The translations under genes and the position numbers were made by a program. From the NCBI GenBank assembly GCA_035048495.1, contig CM068549.1, positions 15,161,103 through 15,225,102 of the forward strand: a DNA stretch of 64,000 nt. The letters are read 5' to 3'. Below the pieces are notes generated by a model. It did not search any database. It was not told the DNA's origin and saw nothing but the letters and a program-made list of their open reading frames with translations. Positions 35,120 through 46,117 of this stretch are shown piece after piece. Position 1 is the stretch's first letter; every line of letters begins with the position of its first letter. The stretch is from Euptelea pleiosperma (lineage: Eukaryota > Streptophyta > Magnoliopsida > Ranunculales > Eupteleaceae).

Positions 35120-35185
35120 ATTGGATTTGAGCTTTTCTTGAGAACTTTTCTTGAGAAACCTTCTCAAGAAAAGCTCAAATCCAAT
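35120..35185. repeat. Perfect 25-bp inverted repeat, 16-nt loop
   Basis: Arms 35120-35144 and 35161-35185 are exact complements (starting ATTGGATTTGAGC). The loop is 'cttttcttgagaaacc'. It sits inside the Helitron. Confidence 0.9.
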
Positions 35186-35465
35186 GACGTACCCATCAAC
35201 ATGTATATGGGAGGTCTTTATGGGGTGATAGCATCAAAGCTACCTAAATATATTAAATAGAAAATGATAGCATCTTTGGGTCTACTCATCGAGATTCTGT
35301 CCATACGAATCCCGAAGGATCCACACATATTTTCAAAGAAAATCAAATAGCTTAAAAATGCTGATTATCATTCTATAGTATTATCCTTATGGTATAGTGG
35401 TAGTGATCATCCACATTTTAAATATTTTTTTTGGCAAGAGTACGGATCATCCACCCACACCAGTT

Positions 35466-35765
35466 GAGTAAAACTTACACGCTCCTCTGCCCACAATATG
35501 AGCCACGTGTTACACTCTTAGAAGACGCTGACAGTATGGATGTTTGGCAAATCCTTAGGTGGACTTACAAACCAGAAATCAGGCTGATCATTGATTTAAA
35601 ACCATTGGATCTTTGTGCCCAAATATTTGTCAAAAGTGCAAAAATTCCTACGGTTAAAATCAAGTCATTTAAAATACTTCAATCCAATGCTTAGAGATCA
35701 CTGATCAGGTTGATTTTTGGTTTGTAGGTACACTTAGCATTGGCCAAACATCCATATGGTCAGAT
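35466..35765. mobile_element. FB foldback MITE inside the Helitron
   Basis: GAGTAAAACTTACACGC at the left, core complete, right arm truncated after 'ccatatggtcag'. Innermost level of the four-element nest. Confidence 0.8.
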
Positions 35766-35879
35766 TAAACATCTCAAAAGGTACTCTTCCCTCTCAGTCC
35801 CTCCATTTTCACTAAACAGACATTAAAAACGAATTGAAGCAGAACCTAAACAGACAAAATAAAAATGAATTGAAAAAGA

Positions 35880-36300
<421 letters not shown>

Positions 36301-36946
36301 ATACGGATTTTATAGTTTGAAGCTTGAAGAGCATAAGACAGCTGCAATTGAGATTTTATAGCAGTTCGATCGTGAGAATTGCAGAAAACTGAAGCAAAAT
36401 GAGGAGAAGATACGGAAAGACGGTTTGGAAATAATTAATTATTGAAAGTGGGAGACGTAACGGGGAGGGAGAGACAATTAAGATGCGCTTGTTTAGGGAC
36501 GTTACAGTTTGCCTGATTAACTTCATAGGACTTGATAATTTTTATTTTCTTTCACGTGGAATAAATTAAATGTATGATGAAATAATAGAGGATAGAGAAG
36601 TTTTGTGGCTGACATGGCGTTCTGCATGATAAGAGTGCCACGGAGGAGAGAGAGGAACACTACCCATACAGGAGAGGTGTTTTTGGTAGATGCGTTGGGA
36701 AAGAGAAAGACGTTTTGAAAGAGCACGTGGTGGGAGATGGAGAAACGTCTTTGGTTAATGGAGAGACATTAGTTTTGGTTATTGAAAGTCTAAAAACCCA
36801 TAAATATTTCACTCCCTATACTTGAAGGACGAAGGTTTTTTTAAGAAATTTGGAGATATTAAAGAGGTGTAGGGGTATTTTTGAAAAATTCGTTGGAAAA
36901 AAGATAGAGAGAGCGCCACCTCAGCAGGGCCGAGCTTTAGTATAGA

Positions 36947-37312
36947 TAATAGATAGATTGTAGCATTGAAGGCTACTTGCATAACCTGCGAAAGTAAATC
37001 TTTCCCATTCAAGTGATCAAGAATCCATTGAGCTTCTACATCCGAGTCGGCCACCGATCTATTGAACCTTGACAACGTTAAAATATTGCCCCATATGAAC
37101 TTGTAGAATGGGCAATTGAAATAGAGGTGTTTTACGCTTTCCTCTTCAATCCAACAGAAAACACGTTTGCTATGCCTCTGTATGTTCTTCTTCGGCCAAA
37201 CAATATGGACCCAGTCCACTTTCTGGTTTCTATTACGGATCGAGTCATAGGCTGATTTGAGAGAGAAATTCCCCGAGTGAGTCGCAGTCCAAACTATCTC
37301 GTCTTTCTCCAA
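36947..37312 (-). pseudogene. LINE ORF2 remnant, zf-RVT domain
   Basis: 'SGNFSLKSAYDSIRN' followed by a region with 'EEESVKHLYFNCPFYKFIWG', typical of the zf-RVT segment upstream of RNase H in plant LINEs. It leads into the Helitron insertion site; the protein resumes at 34535 with IWKERNARVFSN. Confidence 0.78.
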
Positions 37313-37884
37313 TAGTGGATCAATATCCTAATAGATTGTTAGGATGAGCAATTTTTTTTTTAAGTATTTATTCCATAAAAAAAAAAATTTAAGCCAAAAA
37401 GTCTTTTTATAATAAATAGCTGAAAGCTGTTTTTCAAGTAAAAAAAGACTGAAAGTTTGCTAGCTCAATGAACATAATAAAAGCTCAATGAACATAATAA
37501 ACAAAGAAATAGTTTTTGGTAGAAGTTCCCTCCCAAAAAAATAAAGACATTATATTGGTGGGGCCAACTAAAAGAAGATAAAGACATTTTGCATTAATGA
37601 TCATCCAAACGACCTTTTCAAGAAAAAAACATTTTCAAAAATATATTTTCAGAGAAGTCTTTTTTTTTAAATAAATATTTTTTGAAAAATGGTGATCCAA
37701 ACACCCCCCCAAAACTTTACCATGGTCCTAAAATTATTTGAGAGGCACGCCCTATTAGCTGTGAGCAAACTTTTTCTTGCTGTGAGCGACGTTTTTAGCC
37801 ACTTTGTTTCTCAAAACACCCTTTGCAATATCTAATATATTTTGAAATAAATGAGGGCATTTGGTTACTGTATCCACTAGTATA

Positions 37885-38413
37885 AGAGCATCTTCAACGC
37901 TGTGCTATCCCACCATGCTATCTTAAAATTTGGCACGGTGGGCCCAAAAGGGGTGCTCGAGCGCCGTGCTATGCTAATGCTAAAATATAGCATTTTAGCA
38001 TATGACAGCTCTATAGGTTTTGACTCTTTTGACCATTCAAACCTTTGGATCTTGAACCCCCACTAATGCTCAAAATCCCATGGCTAAAATTAACCTATGA
38101 TTGGCTGATCAGCAGTCCACATGACACATTTTTAGAGGATGCTGACCGAATGTTTGACCAATCCCTAGGTGGACCTACAAACCAAAAGTCAGCCTGATTA
38201 ATGATTTCAAACCTTTCGTTCTTGAACCCCAAATAATGCTCAAAATCCCACGTAAAAATCTACCCATGAAAATGACTCCAATCCAAAAATAGCATTGAGA
38301 TATAGCATTGCACCATTGGAGCTGTTATGCCAAATCAAGCAACATAGCATTGTAGCTGTCTCAAAATATAGAATTGAGATGGCCTTTTGGCATTTTAGCG
38401 TTGGAGATGCTCT
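37885..38413. mobile_element. MITE with AGAGCATCTTCAACG ends, FB nested inside
   Basis: Left AGAGCATCTTCAACGC; right complement AGAGCATCTCCAACGC, a terminal motif common in plant MITEs. FB sequence (about 38040-38290) interrupts it and includes two partly duplicated central blocks. Confidence 0.65.
38095..38290. mobile_element. FB element, left half
   Basis: 'ccacatgacacatttttagagg' to 'aaaatgactccaatcc'. A preceding partial centre (about 38035-38095) repeats 'tgctcaaaatccca'. Confidence 0.6.
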
Positions 38414-38935
38414 AAAATGACCGAAAACCTTTAAAATGACATAATTAACTGCCAGGACAGTTGCAGTTAAAAGTTGAAACCAGCAAAATCTGTTTCTCCG
38501 ACGTTCTCTGACATGAAGCATCGTGTTCTTTCCTTGTTTTCTATCCTTTTTATCAAACATGTTCTTTGATAACATTGGTATCACTAATGAATGTGTCTCC
38601 TTGCTACTACGGCTCTCAATGGGTCGGGTTAAAATCAGGTCCGGATTGAGACATTGCATCCATGGACTCTTATAGGTCTAAGAATTGTGATCCAATAAGC
38701 TATTGGATGATTATGGGTAGAACATGGTAGGATCCAATATTGGGTTGATCTAATCTCCACTTAAGCGGGATCATAAGTGGTTAACAATAAAAAGTCCATA
38801 TCTTGAATCGATCATCATTTAATCTTTCATACCTGATGATTCCAAGCCTCATGTCATCCTCAAACTTGATGATTCCAAGCCTCATGCTAAGTATACTAAC
38901 AAGAATCTAGTTAAAAGCTACGACCAGGCTCGAGA
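38414..38935. other. Intergenic, short tandem repeat
   Basis: No gene. 'tgatgattccaagcctcatg' occurs twice with a 33-bp period at about 38833-38885. Confidence 0.5.
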
Positions 38936-39057
38936 GACTGGCCTTTTTACATGTCTTTTCACATGTGCTCTCAGTCGTGGATTTTGATAACCCAACAGTC
39001 TCGAAATCCACGACTGAGAGCACGTGTGAAAAGACACGAGTGCAAAAAAGGCCAGTC
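38936..39057. repeat. Long hairpin, ~50-bp arms and 19-nt loop
   Basis: Arm 1 (38936-38984, GACTGGCCTTTTT... to ...AGTCGTGGATTT) pairs with arm 2 (39004-39057) with few mismatches and a small bulge. It could be a miRNA-like or MITE hairpin. Confidence 0.85.
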
Positions 39058-39786
39058 CCCTGATCCAGACCATAAAAGATATTGTTCTTCCATTTCTTGT
39101 AGGTGGTATAAAACTTTCTTTCATTTACATCATAAGCCTTATCCCACCTGCATGGGTTCAACTGTATGAATCTTGTTCCTCCATTCAATTCTACCCTAAT
39201 CAAACTATCTCAACCAGCTCTCCTATTAAGACTACTCATAAATTTCTATGAAGGTGTTCATTTTTTATTTTTTCTCCCCTAGACTTTCGACTCAACAATC
39301 TCAATATCCTCATTGGTGTTTACGTAGGTAGGTTGTCTAGCCTATGTTAGACTACCCGAAGATCCAAGCTAGGAAGTAGAACCACTCAATATGTTTTCTT
39401 GGGCTACGCTGTAAATAGCAAAGTCTACTGAACAACAATTTACACACTACCTATAAGAGGGGATGCGCTATCTATGAGAGAATTCTACCCATGAAACATT
39501 GTGATAAGTACAAGAATATATTCTAAAAGTATATATTCAATATATTGCTAGACAGAGTCACAAAACTTCCAAATAACTGTATAATTAAAACCAATTTGAT
39601 CAATGGGTATTGTTCTTCTTGCACAATTTCGATGCTTACAGTGAAATTTAGAAATATAAAAACTTCTTTTCTTTACAAAAATTTAAAAAAAAAAAAAAGA
39701 TAAAACCATAAGAATAAAGCAATGAAAAGCTTTGCTTCCACACAGAGAGGTTCAGAGAATTACTTCTGTAACTGAAGAAGAGAGAC
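39058..39786. other. Intergenic 3' to the 170-aa gene
   Basis: No gene seen; includes probable 3' UTR of the - strand gene near 39660-39786. Confidence 0.35.
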
Positions 39787-40800
39787 TTAAACTCTCAAAG
39801 CCACCTGGTCTTGCCATGAAATCTTCCTCTTCCCTGATCGATTTGACCCATTTCCGATATCTCTACAGATCGGCAAATTCAGTTGCTTTGGCTTCTCCAT
39901 TCTCAGTGGTTCCCTAACAGCCTGGAATTCCTCTGCTTCTTCTCCATTCTGCAATGTAGGAAGAATTAAGCAACAAAATGAATCAAAACCCATCCAAACA
40001 ATGAACAAATTTGTGGCAAATTTTGAGGTTTTATTTGACCAATGTGTATAATTGGTTACCGAAATCTGGTTCAAGTCCAAAACTGGAGAAGGGGTCAGCA
40101 TTGTGAGGGCGTCTCTGTGAATTTCTGGAACTTGGGGTCGAGCTAGATCTCGCTCTGCAAATGGGGTCTTCGGATATTGATTTTTCATCAAATATTTGTA
40201 TCTTCGCCTCAGGAATCTAAAATTAGAAGAAAAACAAAACCCAGGATCTAAACTTCGTTTCTTGGTTTTGTTTGGGAAGAGAAATCTGCAAATTCATCAG
40301 AAACTAAGAAGATAAAGATCATACCGAACTTCAGCCAAGAGGGTGAGTTTCTTCTGTTTTGCTTTCTGTAATCTCTTTTTTGTGGCCTCAGCTTCCTGTC
40401 AAAGATTATGTTATTAAAAAATTCGCCCTTCGATGATGGATTCAAAGAGATCAAAACCTCAACAAAAACATGAAAGAATCCGATAGCAAGATAACCAAAA
40501 AAAAAAAAAACTCAAAGAATCGACAAAACCCCATGAAGGAATAGTAAAGAAAACGTGAGATCAACAGAACCCAAAAGAGATTTTTATCAAACTTGGAAAG
40601 AAATCTGACAGAAACCCACGATTGAAAAACAAGAAACGAAGAAACCCCACAAGAAAAAAAGAATCCATAGATCTCACCTTCTGCAATTCATTGAAATCCT
40701 GCACGAGACTTTGATGTTTGAACCTGATCCTGCCCTCTTCATCAAAAGCGTAAGAAGGAGAAGAATCCATGGAAACCCTTTTCATCTTCTTCTTCAACAT
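39787..40800 (-). CDS. Conserved plant protein of unknown function
   Basis: Four exons on -: 40800-40678, 40395-40325, 40216-40060 and 39948-39787, total 170 residues. All junctions are GT-AG and the frame is continuous: Arg 65 is split across exons 2 and 3. The start MLKKKMKR is chosen because it begins the recognisable part; the frame stays open further upstream in likely 5' UTR. The product is basic: FKHQSLVQDFNELQK, then EAEATKKRLQKAKQKKLTLL, a Lys-rich predicted helix or coiled coil; then RFLRRRYKYLMKNQ; a C-terminal PSPVLDLNQIS, similar to an EAR-type DLNxxS motif; and GKRKISWQDQVALRV at the end. I recall similar unnamed proteins in many angiosperms. Nuclear location is inferred from basic clusters only. 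Confidence 0.82.
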
Positions 40801-41361
40801 ATCTCCAACAACGAAGACCCAGAAATTCAAAGAAGAAGAGATAAAGAGTTTAATTAGAGGATAGAAATAAAGGTAGAGGGAGAAGCAGAGAAGGTTCGGG
40901 TTCTCTCTTTCCGTTTCTCTTTGAAACTCTGACGAAAACAACCCCAAAATATCCCATGTAAATCGGAAAATATAATTTTTTGGGTTGAGATGGAGAGTGG
41001 AGATTGCTGGGAGGTTGCAGAGGGGCATTCCTGGGAAGTTAATTTTTAATGGGTGTAGTTGGAAGATATCCGAAGACATTTTCCTCCTTTCCCTCTTTCT
41101 TCTTTCTTTCTTTTCTGTTTTTCCTCTACATAAATATTGGTCCAGCTGAGCCATCAAGGATGAGAGAGAGACTGTCATTTGGTGACTGGTCTGTGGATTC
41201 TACGTAGGGTGTCTCTTGTTCCTTTTTTTCTTCCCTTCTGATCTTCTACTTCTCTCTCTTTCTTGGTGTTTGCTTGGGTTTGGATGTGTGAGGTGGGTGC
41301 TGAGAAAGGGACAAATCTAGTCTGCAACTGTTTGCAGACTTAAAAGTGTGCAAACATTATA

Positions 41362-41663
41362 GAGTAAAACTTTAATGACAGGGCGCGCAACATGAGCCAC
41401 GTGGAACACTCTTAGAGAGCTTTGCCGTATGGATATTTGGCCCATCCCTAGCTGGACTTGCAAGCCAAAAATCAGCCCGATGACGAATTTCTATCTGGTC
41501 GATTGGAATTATTTGTATGGGTTGATCTTAACCGTGGGAATTTGAGCATTATTGACCATTTTTAAGGTACAAAGATCCAAAAGCTTGAAATCACTAATCA
41601 GGCTGATTTTTGGCTTGTAGGTCCAGCTAGGGATGGGCCAAATATCCAAACATGATTTTACTC
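41362..41663. mobile_element. FB foldback MITE upstream of the 170-aa gene
   Basis: GAGTAAAACTTTAATGAC on the left with 'gagccacgtggaacac'. The right arm is shortened and ends 'catgattttactc'. It lies about 560 bp upstream of the start codon at 40800. Confidence 0.8.
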
Positions 41664-42079
41664 TTATCCACCATTGTTCTTTGAAAAACGTGTTTTTAAT
41701 TTATAAAATATTTTTTTTTGAAAACATTGAAATAACACATTTTTCAAGGGACATCCAACAATACTGACAATATTTGTATACATTTAAGTTTTAAGTTTAC
41801 AAACAGTTGAGATAGATGTGTCCCTGAAAAAGTAGGAGAAAAATGGTAATTGTTGTCTGATTTGTTATTAGGCTCTCTAATGGTGGGGGTGACTAGAGAA
41901 TTTTGTTATATCATATGTATCGTAATTACTAATTTACCCCTCTATCATTTAGTTCTAAGGCAAATTCTTGTTGTCCCGTCAATTTCTCTTATCTCCCCCA
42001 CTTAAACTTTAAATAAAAAGATAACTATATCCCTTATGTTTTCTCAAAATTTCTCCCACATAAAATCGTGTTTGGCAAC

Positions 42080-42340
42080 TGGTCACTCAAACGTTTAAGA
42101 GGGTACTGTTTGAACCAAAACAGCTCTGGCCTGAGATTTACTTCCAAAGGGGGCCTTATTACCGTTATATTAGGCCTGATTTTCGGTAGGTGGGGTATCG
42201 AAGTGAAATGTTTTTTTCTCAGTAATGTGGTACTGTTTGCACCAAACAGCTCTGGCTTGAGATTAATTAGTTCCAAATGGCACCCACCTACTGTAGTAGC
42301 AAGCGTAATTTCGGTGAGTGGGTACTGAAATGTAATGTTT
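42080..42340. repeat. Imperfect direct repeat, ~130-bp units
   Basis: 'gtactgtttgaaccaaaaca' (42103) recurs as 'gtactgtttgcaccaaacag' (42230). Each is followed by 'ctctggc.tgagatt' and 'ttccaaa'. Likely a mobile-element relic. Confidence 0.6.
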
Positions 42341-43094
42341 GATTTCGATAGTTCAGTATCGTTTGGTAACAAACACACCCCATGGAATACCAAGAACATC
42401 CAATGCCCCAATATTTTCCTCTCCCATATCTTCAACAGGTTCGTCCCGAACAGAGGAACAACAAAAGACCCGACATGAACTCTCTGGTCTAGATGATAGG
42501 TTTGCTTCCTTTCTGAAACCGACTCCAACCCATCAACCAAAATGTGATTATTTTCAGATCTTGGGGAGTTGTGTTGGAGATTGATCTCGTAATGGATTTG
42601 ATGAATGGTATTGTTGTTGTTTTTTCGCTTGAAGTAGAGTTCTTCGGGTCATTGGAACCGAAAATCTTGCACTATTGACTCTCTTAGAGAGGCCATCGTT
42701 GTTGTTGTGTTATGTTGGAAACCCATCTCATGAGGGGAAGAGATCAATGTTTTAATGGCGGGTGAGGTGATTGGAGGATGTGGCGATCGCCATTAACGAA
42801 TCAGTTCCAAACCACCCAGCTTCTTCTTGAGGTGAAAAGGCGTAAACCTAAGTTTGTTATTTTATAAGTAACGGGATGATTAGAGATTTTGATGGGGAAG
42901 AGGGGCAGTTCGAGAATGCTTAAAATGAGTGGGGAAGATTTGAGAATGGGGGGAGATAAGAGAAACCGACGGGGGCAACGACAATTTGCCTTTCTTCTAA
43001 CCCACCCACCACACAGATGTCCTAATCCATATACTTCAATGGGTATATATGTAAATTACCCTCTTCACCCTAAGAAACTGAAAGGAAATTTGGT
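42341..43094. other. Intergenic, no gene established
   Basis: Overlapping ORFs on both strands (42339-42584) show no known domain. The sequence is less AT-rich than its surroundings and might be a gene remnant. Confidence 0.3.
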
Positions 43095-43342
43095 GAGTAA
43101 AACTTCACTGACCACCTACATTATAAGCCACGTGGCATATTTTTAGAGGTAACCTTGTGGATGTTTTGGGGTACAAAGATCGAAAGGTTTGAAATAACTA
43201 ATCAGGCTTTTCTTTTGTCTGTAGGTCCTCATGCATTGGCCAAACATCCATACAGACAGCGTCCTCTAAAAATGTGCCACGTGGTTCATATTGTGGGTGG
43301 TCAGTGACTTCGCTGACTGTCAAGGTCAGCCAAGTTTTACTC
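43095..43342. mobile_element. FB foldback MITE with internal deletion
   Basis: 248 bp, both GAGTAAAACTT ends, left centre deleted. AAATTTGGT and AAAACTGGT flank it (7 of 9 identical). Both arms keep 'gccacgtgg'. Confidence 0.83.
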
Positions 43343-43586
43343 AAAACTGGTAACATAACCTCAACAAAGGTACCCATGTTGCTCTAATCCTGGAAGTGGC
43401 CCTTCAGAGTTCAGACCTTCCGAGGTGGAGTTAAAGAGGGGAAAAGCTAGTAGGACGACGTTGGTTTCTTCAGCAAAGTGGGCCGGCCCTTGTTTAAATT
43501 TTTATAATTTAGTAGAGACAGGGAGGGTCAGGCTGTTTGGCTCTACCTCCCATGCCTTTTTCTTGTCTTCCCTCCTTTATTATTTA

Positions 43587-43762
43587 CTATTGGGTGGCCC
43601 GTGCCCTGGGCACTCCCTGAGAAAGTATTTGCCAAAATTGGGTGTGAGTGGCTGAGATTCACCGTCCATTTGGAGATAGATCTCAGCCCTTCTTTGTTGA
43701 AGCCTATAAGAGTGGGTATAACTGGGTAACTGGGGGAAACAATCAGTGTTTTGTTATATAGA
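43587..43762 (-). mobile_element. Small Helitron relic
   Basis: On -: 5' A|TCTATATAACAAAACAC at 43762, and 3' stem GTGCCCAGGGCAC followed by ATAG|T at 43587 (the expected CTAG has one change). The interior matches the Helitron end at 8280. 176 bp. Confidence 0.5.
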
Positions 43763-46117
43763 TAGCAATGACACGGTGAGGACATTGACACTCGTGGACC
43801 AGTGAGAGGGAGCGAGTATATAGGAGAAAAGTTTCGCCGTCCCCTCCATCCCGCCTCCCACATGCAATAGCTCAGTAGGATTGAGCATTCTCTCACAACC
43901 TTAAGGCAGACTAATTCTTAGACGTTGAGGTGAATACTTGCATCTGGACGTGCAGATGGGGGAGCTGTACCCCCTATTTGCGCCTCACAGGTGGCACGCA
44001 TGCAACCGAGTGGTCGGAAGCTAGAACCCACCATTTTACGGGTCCCAGCCAAGATTTCTTTGGTGCCAAAATTGACCCAACTAGATAATACAGACCATCT
44101 GATATGTCCACTCTTTTATATGGTTAAAAAAGTATGGTAGTTGTGCACTAAAAGGTCCAGATCAACGGCTAGGATCATCCGACGTAGGTTGGCTTTTGGC
44201 CTTCCAAGGTGGGACCCTACAAATGATTATTACCAGCTCCCCACATCTGCACCAAGTCTTCGGCTCAAGTAGGGACAACTGATAGAAGCATTCCCCGATG
44301 CAACTCCAACCAACCTTCAAAAAGCCACTTCAGTCCTTTCCTGCATAGGATATTTCAACAAATCCTCTCATCAAAAGGTACTTACCTAGCCTACTTCAGC
44401 TTTATATCTACATTTGATCTTCATTAACCACTGGTCAACAACTTCTTGTGTTTTAATCTGCATTATCCATGAAATTGAACTGTAAATTCACAAGCCATCC
44501 ATCAGACAACAAAGCGAAGAAAAATCTTTGGAAACTCACTAATGACAACAACTGTGTAAAATCTCCGGATGTCCCTTAAGAGGACCAAAAATCGAAGTCG
44601 AGAAAGAAACCCCTGTTCAGAAAACAACTCACTATGCCTGCATAGCGATGAAACTGTAAGCGTCACCACATCCATGAACTGCTTCTTATGCCTGTCTAGT
44701 AATGATTTGGTATGAGCTTCAAGGCAGGACTCGGAGGAAAGGAGTACTTGTAGCAGGGTGGAAGGATGGCAAGATGCTGTCCTCTCTGTCTCTGCCATAC
44801 ATGCGCCACAGACATGAAGAGCAGTCGGGACCCACCATTCATTGGACCCACTTTTAAGATCTACTTAGTCAAAAAACCAACTCGAACTGGATGATCCTAA
44901 CCCCATTTAAGAAAATCTGCCTCAAGCTTTCATGGTTATCAATACAAACCATGTTCAGATAATAAGACCAAGATCCAACATTTTCTGATGATCTGCAGGA
45001 ATCAAGAGTGCACCCAGAGCACGTAGAAACCCAAACTCAAACTCCTTGCTAGGTGTTTCAGTGGTGGACTGTATGGATCAAACATAATCGGGAGTCTGGA
45101 CTGAGATGAGAACCTCCTCTACAGCATTCCCTGGTCTCATGTCAATTCTTCACTGACTGATTTGATGAGTGGATATACTTATTTACTTACCTGTTTCTCT
45201 TTGCTCATTTTGAATGGACACCTCAAACCAATCTCAGCAGACATTATGATCTCCACAGACCCAATATGCCAACATGACCAGAATTGATAACATTACAAGA
45301 CGTGATTATATGTAAGTCTACACGTGTAAAATGTATGAAAACAGATACCCCAAAGGACATAAAAATAAAATAAAATAAATAGATGCGTGTACAAAAATTA
45401 AGGTTCTGACCTGATAAGCATGTTGGTGTATCTAATATGCATCAAGCATGGCACGTTGTCTTTAAAATGAAGTGCCTTTGTCACACAGCTTGGGGATCTA
45501 TGCTACCCAGGCCTAGATGCAGCATTTACACTTCAGAATATGAAATAAATACAACATTTACACTTAAAATTGAAGTACTGGACATGGAAATGGAACCCGA
45601 AGCATCTGGGTGTAGTTGACAATAGTAATGAATTCACACTCCTCATGGACATCAGGCAGGAAGATTTTGGGACACACCTTAAAAAAAAATTTGTCCAGGC
45701 AAATCAAGGATCCCTTGACGCCATCACAGAGCATTCCAACCACCAATACAGGACCCTGCTGCCGCATCAAACACCGAGGACACATGGAATCAGTTTGGAT
45801 CCCAAAGTGGCTCTAGATAAGCCCTCTCATGACCGTACTAAACCAAAGATTTACTAATTCAACTCAAGCTGAAGCATCCCCCCTAGCAAGAATCAAGTTC
45901 AAAAAAATGTAAGTAAATGAGAAGACATACAACTTCTTCAAAGAAAAGACTAGCGTGGGAACTGAAAGACAGTTTCTAGAAGAAAATACAGCAGCAAAGT
46001 ATTCCAGGATGTCACAATAAGAGCTGAAAGAACGTGAGAAGAGTTGCATCTAAGTGCCTCAAGTACAGAGAGTTAATATACAAGTTAAAAAGAATAGGAA
46101 TATAAGTACCTACTATG
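43763..46117. other. Region downstream of PGR3, no certain gene
   Basis: Short ORFs only (for example 44502-44798 on -), with no recognised domain. Part is probably the 3' UTR of PGR3. 'tag|gtactt' just after the stop codon, at about 46112 on -, could be a 3'-UTR intron donor, but no acceptor is assigned. Confidence 0.35.

Noticed and set aside
40801..41178. N-terminal extension of the 170-aa protein to 41178
   Set aside because: The frame is open, but its composition is that of a 5' UTR and it has no similarity to the conserved part starting at MLKKKMKR.
42034..42540. 168-residue ORF on -
   Set aside because: It runs through the imperfect direct repeat at 42080-42340 and has no domain.
44502..44798. 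98-residue ORF on - as a gene downstream of PGR3
   Set aside because: No recognised domain, no splice context and no duplicate or conserved counterpart in the window.
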